Positions 26,143 to 33,367 of a stretch of DNA of 64,000 nucleotides are shown here, one piece after another. Each line of letters opens with the position of its first letter. The stretch's first letter is position 1. This DNA is from JAEUMG01 sp046349315 (lineage in GTDB: Bacteria; Pseudomonadota; Alphaproteobacteria; Rhizobiales; Aestuariivirgaceae): assembly GCA_046349315.1 (NCBI GenBank), contig JAXMCQ010000004.1:62001-126000 (forward strand), given 5' to 3'. The notes beneath the pieces were generated by a model, which worked only from the letters and a program-made list of their open reading frames with translations, searched no databases and had not been told where the DNA came from. Made by a program: the position numbers and the translations under genes.

Positions 26143-26926
26143 ATGGACTGGGATTTGGCCGTCGAACATAACAGGGTGCCGCTGCTGGGGCAGGTCAAGG
26201 ACCTGCTCGCCGAGTTCGGGCTCAGCGAAGGTGAGGCCGTCGCGCGGGTGTCGAAGTCTCTCTACCTCCTGGTGGCTGGCAAACTGCGCAAGGCGGAATC
26301 AGCCGTGCGGCGGCTCATCTTCGTTGCAGCCCGCAATATCGTGCTGGAGGCTCCGGCCAAACGTCCGGCGCAGGCGAAGCCTGAAATCTCTAGGGAGTAC
26401 AAAGCCAAAGGCGCTGGGGATGGTGAAGCCAAAGCCCAGACCACACTCATAAAACTCCGCAAGCCCCGCCGCCCGTCCTTCAGCCTGTTCGACCCGCCCA
26501 ATCGGTACGAACCGGGCTATCGCAGACCCATCACGCGCCGGCGGCCGGAGCCACGCCTCCAGATCGTCGACATTGGGCAATCCGCACCTTCCCCTCTATC
26601 TCGTATACCGCCAGGCACTGCCGGCAACACCGGCACCTGTTGCCGAGGACAATGCCGCCGACGACGGCATGGTCGATGCGACGAAACTGATCCGCCGGAT
26701 CCGGGCCGCCATTGATGCATTGCAAGACATTCCCCGCCAGGCGATGCGGCTCGCACGCTGGCAGGCCAAGCCTATCGAGGAGCGCCGCCCGGAGCGCTGG
26801 AGCGCGTTGCGCCCCGGAAAGCCGCCCGGCTTCCGCGAGCGGCCGAAGCACGAGATCGATGTGATCCTCAAAGAATGCGACTGGCTCGCCCGCAATGTCA
26901 TGCCGCCGCTCGACGACACGTCCTAA
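26143..26926 (+). pseudogene. Frameshifted conserved hypothetical gene of Hyphomicrobiales
   Basis: The first frame (26143 onward) encodes a helical N-terminal region (AESAVRRLIFVAARNIV). It loses sense near 26575, where a second frame takes over and reads to a stop at 26926, ending HEIDVILKECDWLARNVM. Removing one T at about 26574 joins the two into a protein of about 260 residues. I know this as a common hypothetical family of the order, with conserved QAMRLARWQAK and RPGKPPGFRERP strings, but know no function. Its last 80 codons are repeated downstream of the IS110 remnant. Confidence 0.7.
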
Positions 26927-27029
26927 GCACACAACCATCCAACAGTTCACTCAGCCCTCATCCTGAGGTGCCCGCCGAAGGCGGGCCTCGAAGGATGGCC
27001 ATGGTTCGAGGCCCGCTGCGCGGGCTCCT
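26689..27029 (+). repeat. Long direct repeat, copy 1 (gene tail plus R1 repeat)
   Basis: About 341 bases covering the last 80 codons of the hypothetical gene and most of an R1 repeat recur at 27825-28167. The coding part has diverged moderately, while the part after the stop codon is almost identical. Copy 1 ends exactly where IS110-like sequence begins. Confidence 0.85.
26955..27029. repeat. REP-like repeat R1 copy b, interrupted by an IS110 remnant
   Basis: It begins CCCTCATCCTGAGG and runs through GGCCATGGTTCGAGGC to GGGCTCCT. The expected ending CACCATGAGG is missing and is replaced by IS110-like sequence from 27030. Confidence 0.8.
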
Positions 27030-27073
27030 TGTATCAAGACGAGATCGCGTCATCCTAGGCAGGTTGGGAGCGC

Positions 27074-27153
27074 GATCACGGAAGGGAGCCCGACAGCACC
27101 TGGGGCCTGAAGCCCGATGGTGAGCTTGGTGCCCTTCCGTTGATTCCGTGATC
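27074..27153 (+). ncRNA. Candidate bridge RNA of the IS110 element
   Basis: In the IS non-coding end, ACGGAAGGG (27078-27086) pairs with CCCTTCCGT (27132-27140), GATC at 27074 with GATC at 27150, GCACC (27096-27100) with GGTGC (27128-27132), and GGGC (27103-27106) with GCCC (27112-27115). The unpaired ATGGTGAG at 27117-27124 is the exact complement of CTCACCAT, the right side of the insertion site with its CT core. GGAGCCCG at 27085-27092 is complementary to the left side. IS110-group elements encode bridge RNAs at this place. The true ends of the RNA are unknown. Confidence 0.5.
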
Positions 27154-27213
27154 CCGAACGGTCGCCAGGGCCGCCATACGAGCCCGCATGCGCAAGGACG
27201 GGAGAGGAATCGG

Positions 27214-27824
27214 ATGTTCGTAGGGATCGATGTTTCCAAGGATCGGCTTGATGTCCATATGCGTCCGGGCGGCGAGAGCTTCGCGCTCGCTCGTGACGGC
27301 GAAGGGCTGGTGAAGCTTTGCGAGCGGCTTTCGCGAAGTCCGCCCAGTCTTGTCGTGCTCGAAGCAACCGGCGGCTTCGAGACCATCGTGGCGAGCGCGC
27401 TCGCCGCAGCGCATCTCCAGGTCGCGGTGGTCAATCCGCCAAGATCCGCAGCTTCGCTCATGCGGGAACAGGCTCGCCAAAACCGACAGGATCGACGCCG
27501 AGGTCATCGCTCACTTTGCCGAAGCCATGCAGCCGGCCGCAAGGCCAATTGCCAGCGAGGATGCCCTGTTGCTCGGCGAACTCATGGCCAGGCGCCGCCA
27601 GCTCATCGAGATGATCACTGCCGAGCAGAACCGCCATCAAGGCTCACCAGCCGCCTCCTGCTTAAAGCCATCGATCGCCATCTGGCGCTGCTCAAGCAGC
27701 ACCTCGCCGAGCTTGACGAGGAGATCGGCACCACGATCCGTGGAACTCCGGTCTGGCGGGTCAAGGAAGACCTGCTGATCAGCGTGCCGAGCATCGGACC
27801 AAGATTGCCCGCACCCTCATCGCC
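27214..27824 (+). pseudogene. IS110-family recombinase, frameshifted and truncated
   Basis: The frame starts FVGIDVSKDRLDVH (first catalytic Asp) after a GAGAGG ribosome site and continues to VVLEATGGFE (Glu). It then shifts frame twice near 27450-27480 (the KIRSFAHAG and LAKTDRIDAEVIAHF pieces are in other frames), again near 27640, and again at SVPSIGP near 27800. It ends in TLIAD at about 27825, where the serine-containing C-terminal domain should follow. At least four frame changes and the missing C terminus make it inactive. Confidence 0.85.
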
Positions 27825-28062
27825 GATCCGCCGGATCCTGGCCGCCATAGCTGCGCTCGAAGACATCCCACACCAGGCAATGCGTCTGGCACGCTGGCAG
27901 GCAAAGCCCATCGAGGAGCGCCGGCCCGGGCGCTGGAGCCCGTTGCGCCCCGGCAAACCGCCAGGCTTCCGCGAGCGGCCCAAGCACGAGATCGACGCGA
28001 TCCTCAAAGAATGCGACTGGCTCGCCCGCAATGTCATGCCGCCCCTCGACGATACGTCCTAA
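27825..28062 (+). pseudogene. Truncated second copy of the hypothetical gene tail
   Basis: The last 79 codons of the family seen at 26143-26926 (from RRILAAIAALEDIPHQAM to the final DDTS) are joined in frame to the remnant of the IS110 recombinase. Substitutions relative to the upstream copy are mostly silent or conservative, which suggests an old paralogue or transferred allele rather than a fresh duplication. There is no start of its own. Confidence 0.7.
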
Positions 28063-28167
28063 GCACACAACCATCCAAGCAGTTCACTCAGCCCTCATCC
28101 TGAGGTGCCCGCCGAAAGGCGGGCCTCGAAGGATGGCCATGGTTCGAGGCCCGCTGCGCGGGCTCCT
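27825..28167 (+). repeat. Long direct repeat, copy 2
   Basis: This is the second copy of the 341-base unit at 26689. The shared start GATCCGCCGGATCC coincides with the end of recombinase sequence, whose normal codons (Ala-Asp-Leu-Pro-Glu) would be close to that string. A junction by microhomology is plausible. Copy 2 keeps the complete R1 repeat. Confidence 0.85.
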
Positions 28168-28178
28168 CACCATGAGGG
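28092..28178. repeat. REP-like repeat R1 copy c, complete
   Basis: It reads CCCTCATCCTGAGG ... GGCCATGGTTCGAGGC ... GGGCTCCTCACCATGAGGG. This is the uninterrupted version of the target into which the IS110 element inserted in copy b. Confidence 0.85.
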
Positions 28179-28286
28179 TCGCCATTGCCCACCAGCCATC
28201 GCGCGCCTTCAACGTCCCCATTGCGGGGAGGTCGAAATTTATGGAGCAAATTTCGGATGGGGGTTAGTCCAGTCAATGCAGCGCGG

Positions 28287-28320
28287 CCCCCACCCTTGAT
28301 CCCTCCCCACAAGGGGGAGA
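28287..28320. repeat. Intergenic repeat R4 copy b, inverted
   Basis: CCCCCACCCTTGAT followed by CCCTCCCCACAAGGGGGAGA is the reverse complement of the first half of the repeat at 24724. It lies in the gene-free interval 28063-28482. Confidence 0.6.
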
Positions 28321-28346
28321 GAAAAACTCCACGTCCGCTCCCTTTC

Positions 28347-28433
28347 GTCACCCCAGCGAAAGCTGGGGTCCCCTGAATCATTTCACCAATGGCACCTTCT
28401 CAAGGGATGTCAGCTTTCGCTGGCATGGCGATC
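28347..28433. repeat. Intergenic palindromic repeat, family R2 copy b
   Basis: It has the same order as the copy at 26005: hairpin CCCCAGCGAAAGCTGGGG, then TCCCCTGAATCATTT, a spacer, and hairpin CAGCTTTCGCTG. The two copies bracket the hypothetical-gene/IS110 region in the same orientation. Confidence 0.75.
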
Positions 28434-28482
28434 TGTGTACGGATTAAATATCCATCGTCAGTCTTGCCCCTGAGAGTGCGAT

Positions 28483-28908
28483 CTATTCCGGCTTCCAATC
28501 CGGCGCGGCAAGTTCAAATTTCGAGAACTCGAAGCCGGGCGAAACGGTGCAGCCCACCAAGGTCCAGGCGCCCAATGATCTCGCCGCCTGCCAGACATCG
28601 CGCGGCACGATGATCTGCGGGGCTTGGCCCGTTTCAAAATCGGGGCCGAGAATATGCTTCTTCACTCCGCGTCCATCCCTCGACAGGGAAAGCTCCAACG
28701 GCGCGCCGCGATAGAAATGCCAGATCTCGGCTGCATCGACGCGGTGCCAATGGCTGACTTCACCCTCGGCCAAGAGAAAAAAGATGGCGGTGCCGGCGGC
28801 GCGTTCGCCCGCCGCGGCATCCGCCTTCCAGGCCTGGCGGTAATGGCCGCCTTCCGGATGCGGCTTCAAATCAAGCGCGGCGATGATGTCGCGCGCGCTC
28901 AATGTCAC
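28483..28908 (-). CDS. Cupin_5 (DUF985) family protein
   Basis: The 141-residue protein has the single-domain cupin pattern of DUF985: HPEGGHYRQAW near the start, AIFFLLAEGEVSHWHRVDAAEIWH in the middle with metal-type histidines, and GCTVSPGFEFSKFEL at the end. No reaction is firmly known for the family. Its start overlaps the gloB stop by four bases, so it is the second gene of a gloB-cupin operon. Confidence 0.85.
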   Translation of the reverse strand: MTLSARDIIAALDLKPHPEGGHYRQAWKADAAAGERAAGTAIFFLLAEGEVSHWHRVDAAEIWHFYRGAPLELSLSRDGRGVKKHILGPDFETGQAPQIIVPRDVWQAARSLGAWTLVGCTVSPGFEFSKFELAAPDWKPE

Positions 28909-29675
28909 TTGAACGAATCCTTGCGGCGGCGCGTCTCGGCGAAGACTTCGGCATCGCTTGCCTGTTCGAGGCCGAGCTTCTTGCGGATCTCCGGGCTTTC
29001 GGGGCGCAGGAACACATTGGTCTTGAGTTCATCGCCGATCGTCGTCGGCAAGGTCATCTCGCCCTTGGCGCGCTGGCCCGCAACGACCCCGGCGCGCTGC
29101 TGGAGCGCGCGGTTGCCGGGTTCGACCGAGAGCGCGAAACGGGCATTGGCCTCGCTATATTCATGACCGACATGCACGATGGTGTGGGTCGGCAATTTGC
29201 GCAACTGGTCGAGCGAATGCCACATCTGCTCGAGCGTGCCTTCGATCACCCGGCCGCAGCCCATTTCAAACACGGTATCGCCGGCAAAGAGCACATGCTC
29301 GGTCGGGAAGTAATAAACGATATGGCCCTTGGTGTGGCCGGGCGTGTCCATGACACGCACTTCGCGGCCGGCGAAGGTGAAAGTCTCGCCGCCTGCGACC
29401 GACTTGTCCATGCCGGGAATCTCGCCGTCATTGCGCGGGCCGATGATCGTGCAGCCGAACGCCTCCTTGAGCGCGAGGTTGCCTTCGACATGGTCGCCGT
29501 GATGATGGGTGGTGAGGATATGGGTGAGCTGCCAGCCCTTGGCCTTCAACGCACGCTCGACTGCCAATGCATCCGGGGCATCGATCGAGGCGGTGGCACC
29601 GCTCTGGTGGTCATGGACGAGGACACCGTAATTGTCCTCGCGACAGATGAAATGGTGAAGGTCGAGATGCGCCAT
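28905..29675 (-). CDS. gloB: Hydroxyacylglutathione hydrolase (glyoxalase II)
   Basis: The 256-residue metallo-beta-lactamase-fold enzyme has the metal motif TTHHHGDHVEGN (about residue 56), DTPGHTKGHI, LFAGDTVFEMGCGR, and the C-terminal glutathione-binding domain ending in ARRRKDSFK. It hydrolyses S-lactoylglutathione to lactate and glutathione, completing methylglyoxal removal. The usual THHHWDH tryptophan is Gly here. It runs leftward ahead of the cupin gene and is divergent from a methyltransferase. Confidence 0.95.
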   Translation of the reverse strand: MAHLDLHHFICREDNYGVLVHDHQSGATASIDAPDALAVERALKAKGWQLTHILTTHHHGDHVEGNLALKEAFGCTIIGPRNDGEIPGMDKSVAGGETFTFAGREVRVMDTPGHTKGHIVYYFPTEHVLFAGDTVFEMGCGRVIEGTLEQMWHSLDQLRKLPTHTIVHVGHEYSEANARFALSVEPGNRALQQRAGVVAGQRAKGEMTLPTTIGDELKTNVFLRPESPEIRKKLGLEQASDAEVFAETRRRKDSFK

Positions 29676-29745
29676 TGGGGAAGCCTCTAAAGTTACCTGA
29701 AACTCGGTAGATGACCCTTTACCACGGAGCGCCTATTTTGGGTCC

Positions 29746-30489
29746 ATGGATGTCGTCGAACTGCGGGATTTCTACGCGAGCCGGCTCGGCCTGGCCAGCC
29801 GGCGGCTGATCGCCCACCGGTTGCGCCGGCGCTGGTCGTCATTGGGCGGGGCCACCGTCATGGGCCTGGGCTTTGCGACGCCCTATCTCGAATCCTGGAA
29901 TGCCGAGGCCGCCCGCAGCTTCGGCTTCATGATGGCCCGGCAAGGGGTCATTCACTGGCCGCCGGAAGGCGACAGCGCCACCGCTCTCGTCGATGAATTC
30001 GACCTGCCGCTGCTTGAGAGCACGGTCGACTTCGCGCTCGTCATTCATGGGCTCGAGCTCACCGACAATCCGGAGGAAATGCTGCAGGAAGTCTGGCGCG
30101 TGATGGCGCCGCAAGGCCGGTTGATGCTGATCGTGCCCAATCGCCGCGGCATGTGGGCGCGATTCGACTCGACACCGTTTGGATACGGCCAGCCCTTTTC
30201 GCGGCCGCAGCTCGGCAAACTCCTGAAGGAGGCGCGCTTCACGGCGGTCGCCTGGAGCCAGGCCTTGTTCATGCCGCCTTTCGAAAAGAGCATGCTGCTG
30301 AGTTCGGCGCCGGCCTGGGAGCGGCTCGGCTCATGGCTGTCGCCTGCCTTTTCGGGCGTCATCATCGTCGAGGCGGTGAAGCAGGTCTATGCCATCCCGC
30401 CGGGCAAGCGGGCGCGGCGCCTGGTTCCGCGGCTCAGGCCCGCGCTCTCGCCGCATCCCGCGACCGCGCCGCCCTTCACGCGATCCTGA
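29746..30489 (+). CDS. SAM-dependent methyltransferase-like protein
   Basis: The 247-residue protein has a weak class I methyltransferase core: a glycine-containing strand (ATVMGLGFATPYLE), a motif IV-like region (STVDFALVIHGLELTDNP) and post-motif MAPQGRLMLIVPNRRGMWAR. The family lies next to gloB in many alphaproteobacteria. The substrate is unknown. The C terminus is rich in Arg and Pro. Confidence 0.78.
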   Translation: MDVVELRDFYASRLGLASRRLIAHRLRRRWSSLGGATVMGLGFATPYLESWNAEAARSFGFMMARQGVIHWPPEGDSATALVDEFDLPLLESTVDFALVIHGLELTDNPEEMLQEVWRVMAPQGRLMLIVPNRRGMWARFDSTPFGYGQPFSRPQLGKLLKEARFTAVAWSQALFMPPFEKSMLLSSAPAWERLGSWLSPAFSGVIIVEAVKQVYAIPPGKRARRLVPRLRPALSPHPATAPPFTRS

Positions 30490-30558
30490 CCGGCCCCTTT
30501 GCTTTTGGCGGCGGCCTATTTAAGAAGAGGCCCGCTTTTGTGAAGGATTTTTGACCAT

Positions 30559-31350
30559 ATGGATACCCCGCCGGCGGGCGCGCTCGAGCGTATTCGTGAG
30601 GAGATCGACGCGATCGACGATGCGATGCTGGCCTTGCTCGCCAAGCGCTTTGCCGCGGTCGAGGAAGTGCGGCTGATCAAGGCTGCAAGCGGGGCCATTG
30701 CGCAATCGCCGATTCGCCCGGCGCGCGAGGCGGCGATCCTGCGCCGGCTGGTCCAGGCCAAGCCGGAGAGCGTGCCGGCCGAACTCCGCGTCAGGCTTTG
30801 GCGGGCCATCATCTCGGCATCGACTTTGATGCAAGCCCCGGTCCGCATCCATGTCGGCACGGGGCTTTTTGATTCCGTCTCGGCGCGGCTTCTGCTGCGC
30901 GATCATTTCGGCGCGACGCCGCTCGCCGAACATCCCGGCGAAGCGCAGGCGCTGGCGGCCTTGGCCGGTCACCCGGGCGATGTGGCGGTCGTCGCCCTCA
31001 ATTCTCCGTGGCTCGATCCCTATCTCGATGGCCGCGCCGGGCAGGCGCGGGTCATCGCCGCATTGCCGCAAATTAGCGACGGTCCGATGCCCAAGATGCT
31101 GGTTTTCGGATCGGCCGCACCGGAGCCCACAGGCGATGACGAAACCCTGCTCGTCACCTCCGGCCAATTGCCGCGCGATTTCGCCCCGGCGCCGCTCTGG
31201 CAGATGCCGCTTGCCAATCGCCACCTCGCCAGCCTGCCGGGCTTCCTGTCGGAAACCAGCCTGCCGCTCATCGGTCTCGTGCGCTCCAATGTCCCGCTTG
31301 CGCTCACCGTGCTTGGCCGTTACCCAAGCCCGATCGAGGTTAAATCATGA
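30559..31350 (+). CDS. Chorismate mutase (AroQ type) with C-terminal extension
   Basis: The 263-residue protein begins with an AroQ helical domain (about 9-95): IREEIDAIDDAMLALLAKR, then the K/R-rich SPIRPAREAAILRRL. It converts chorismate to prephenate. The remaining 165 residues form an alpha/beta region with no strong motif, resembling the binding-protein-like fold of prephenate dehydratases in general pattern only. It overlaps hisC by four bases and so heads an aromatic amino-acid operon. Confidence 0.85.
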   Translation: MDTPPAGALERIREEIDAIDDAMLALLAKRFAAVEEVRLIKAASGAIAQSPIRPAREAAILRRLVQAKPESVPAELRVRLWRAIISASTLMQAPVRIHVGTGLFDSVSARLLLRDHFGATPLAEHPGEAQALAALAGHPGDVAVVALNSPWLDPYLDGRAGQARVIAALPQISDGPMPKMLVFGSAAPEPTGDDETLLVTSGQLPRDFAPAPLWQMPLANRHLASLPGFLSETSLPLIGLVRSNVPLALTVLGRYPSPIEVKS

Positions 31351-32450
31351 CATCGTCCGCTTCACGAACCCGGCCAAACCCCAAGCCGGGGATCAGCGAC
31401 ATCGCGCCCTATGTGCCGGGAAAGAGCGGCGCCAAGGGCGCACGTGTTTTCAAACTGTCGTCCAACGAGACGCCGCTCGGCCCCAGCCCAAAGGCGATCG
31501 AGGCCTTTGCCGCGGCTGCCAAGACGCTCGCCCTTTATCCCGATGGCGCGGCAAACGACCTGCGCGAGGCGATCGCCCAGCGCTACGGCCTCAATCCGGC
31601 GCGTATCGTCTGCGGCGCGGGCTCGGATGAATTATTGCAGCTCATCGCGCATGCCTATCTCGGCCCCGGCGATGAGGCGATCTATACCGAGCACGGCTTT
31701 CTCGTCTATCCGATCGCCATCAAGGCGAATGGCGCGACTGCGGTCGTCGCACCCGAACGCGATTTCCATGCCGATGTCGATGCCATCCTGGCGCGCGTGA
31801 CGGCGAAGACGCGCGTCGTCTTCCTGGCCAATCCCAATAATCCGACCGGGACATACTTGCCCTTCGATGAAGTGAAGCGCCTGCATGCGGCCTTGCCTGC
31901 CGACTGCCTGCTCGTCCTCGATGCGGCCTATGCCGAATATGTCCGGCGCAACGACTACGAAGCGGGTGTCGAACTCGTTTCGCAATTCGACAATGTCGTG
32001 ATGACGCGGACGTTTTCGAAGATCCACGGACTCGCCGCCTTGCGGCTCGGCTGGGCCTATTGCCCGGAACATGTCGCCGATACGCTCAATCGCATTCGCG
32101 GACCGTTCAATGTCTCGGCTCCCGCACTCGCTGCCGGGGTTGGTGCCATCAGCGATCGCGAATTCGCCGAGACGGCGATCGCGCATAATGACAAATGGCT
32201 CGCCTGGCTCACCACCGAGCTCACTGCACTCGGCCTCGCCGTTACGCCGAGCGTCGGCAATTTCCTGCTGGTACATTTCCCCAAGGATCAGCGGCGCAAC
32301 GCGCCGGCGGCGGATGAATTCTTGACCAGCCGCGGCATCGTGTTGCGGCGCATGGAAGGCTATGGCCTGCCGGGCGCCCTGCGGCTCACCATCGGCGATG
32401 AGGAAGCCAATCGCGCCGTTGTTGCAGCGCTTGCGGAGTTCCTGAGATGA
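31347..32450 (+). CDS. hisC: Histidinol-phosphate/aromatic aminotransferase
   Basis: This 367-residue fold-type I aminotransferase shows SSNETPLGPSPKA, NPNNPTGTYLP, the PLP-binding lysine in RTFSKIHGLAALRLGW (about residue 225) and the C-terminal GALRLTIG arginine. HisC proteins in this position transaminate histidinol phosphate and often also phenylpyruvate and prephenate. The placement between chorismate mutase and prephenate dehydrogenase, with four-base overlaps on both sides, supports a role in Phe/Tyr synthesis. Confidence 0.93.
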   Translation: MTSSASRTRPNPKPGISDIAPYVPGKSGAKGARVFKLSSNETPLGPSPKAIEAFAAAAKTLALYPDGAANDLREAIAQRYGLNPARIVCGAGSDELLQLIAHAYLGPGDEAIYTEHGFLVYPIAIKANGATAVVAPERDFHADVDAILARVTAKTRVVFLANPNNPTGTYLPFDEVKRLHAALPADCLLVLDAAYAEYVRRNDYEAGVELVSQFDNVVMTRTFSKIHGLAALRLGWAYCPEHVADTLNRIRGPFNVSAPALAAGVGAISDREFAETAIAHNDKWLAWLTTELTALGLAVTPSVGNFLLVHFPKDQRRNAPAADEFLTSRGIVLRRMEGYGLPGALRLTIGDEEANRAVVAALAEFLR

Positions 32451-33367
32451 GCGCCCATTTCAAGCGCGTCGCGCTGATCGGCCTCGGCCTCATCGGCTCC
32501 TCGCTCAGCCATGTCATGCGGCAGAAGGGCTTGGCCGAACATATTTCCGGCTATGCGCGCTCGGCTGCAACGCGTGTCAAGGCGGTCGAGATCGGCCTCG
32601 TCGACAGCATGCATGAAAGTGCTACAGCGGCGGTCAAGGATGCCGATCTTGTCATCCTTTGCGTGCCGGTCGGCGCCTGCGGCGAGGTGGCGCGCGAGAT
32701 CGGGCCGGCGCTGAAAGAGGGCGCGATCATCACCGATGTCGGGTCGGTCAAGACGGCGATCGTGCGCGATGTCGCGCCGCATCTCCCCGCAAATGTGCAT
32801 TTCGTGCCGGGCCATCCGGTGGCCGGCACCGAGCAGTCCGGCCCCGAATCGGGCTTTGCCGAGCTCTTCGTCAATCGCTGGTGCATTCTCACGCCCTTGC
32901 CGAACAGCGATCCTGCGGCGGTCAAGAAGCTCGAAGAATTCTGGCGCGCCTGCGGCTCCAATGTCGAGACGATGAATCCTGAGCATCACGATCTCGTCCT
33001 CGCCATCACCAGCCATCTGCCGCATCTCATCGCCTATAACATCGTGGCGACCGCCGCCGATGTCGAGGAAGTGACGAATTCCGAAGTGATCAAATTCTCG
33101 GCCGGCGGCTTCCGCGACTTCACCCGGATCGCTGCTTCCGATCCGATCATGTGGCGCGACGTCTTCCTCAACAACAAGGAAGCGGTCCTCGAAATGCTGG
33201 GGCGGTTTTCGGAAGATCTCTCGGTGCTTCAGCGCGCCATCCGCTGGGGCGACGGCGAGACATTGGTCAATCTTTTCACCCGCTCGCGCCAGATCCGGCG
33301 CAGCATCATCGCGGCAGGGCAGGAAACGGCCGCACCCGATTTCGGCCGCCGTCCGGTGAAGGGTTAG
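32447..33367 (+). CDS. tyrC: Prephenate/arogenate (cyclohexadienyl) dehydrogenase
   Basis: The 306-residue enzyme has an N-terminal NAD-binding loop (LIGLGLIGSSLS) and the family signature HPVAGTEQSGPESG. A conserved helix HHDLVLAITSHLPHLIAY carries the catalytic-type histidine. It oxidatively decarboxylates prephenate or arogenate for tyrosine synthesis. It is the last gene of the chorismate mutase-hisC-tyrC operon, with start and stop both overlapping neighbours. Confidence 0.93.
   Translation: MSAHFKRVALIGLGLIGSSLSHVMRQKGLAEHISGYARSAATRVKAVEIGLVDSMHESATAAVKDADLVILCVPVGACGEVAREIGPALKEGAIITDVGSVKTAIVRDVAPHLPANVHFVPGHPVAGTEQSGPESGFAELFVNRWCILTPLPNSDPAAVKKLEEFWRACGSNVETMNPEHHDLVLAITSHLPHLIAYNIVATAADVEEVTNSEVIKFSAGGFRDFTRIAASDPIMWRDVFLNNKEAVLEMLGRFSEDLSVLQRAIRWGDGETLVNLFTRSRQIRRSIIAAGQETAAPDFGRRPVKG

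Larger units (their letters stand above)
27030..27824 (+). mobile_element. Decayed IS110-family insertion sequence, right end lost
   Basis: The left boundary is set by comparison with the uninterrupted R1 repeat: both read GGGCTCCT, then diverge at 27030. A 184-base non-coding segment precedes a frameshifted DEDD-type IS110 recombinase gene. The right boundary is the start of the duplicated flank at about 27825, where recombinase sequence stops inside its C-terminal domain. IS110 elements make no target duplication, and several of them insert into REP sequences. Confidence 0.75.

Noticed and set aside
25822..26198. Several 60-85 codon frames on both strands of the repeat-rich gap
   Set aside because: They are built from palindromic repeats; frames in such repeats are symmetrical on both strands and carry no protein family.
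26955..28178. Possible CRISPR array from the repeated units
   Set aside because: The repeats are few, long, inverted inside, and not separated by regular unique spacers.
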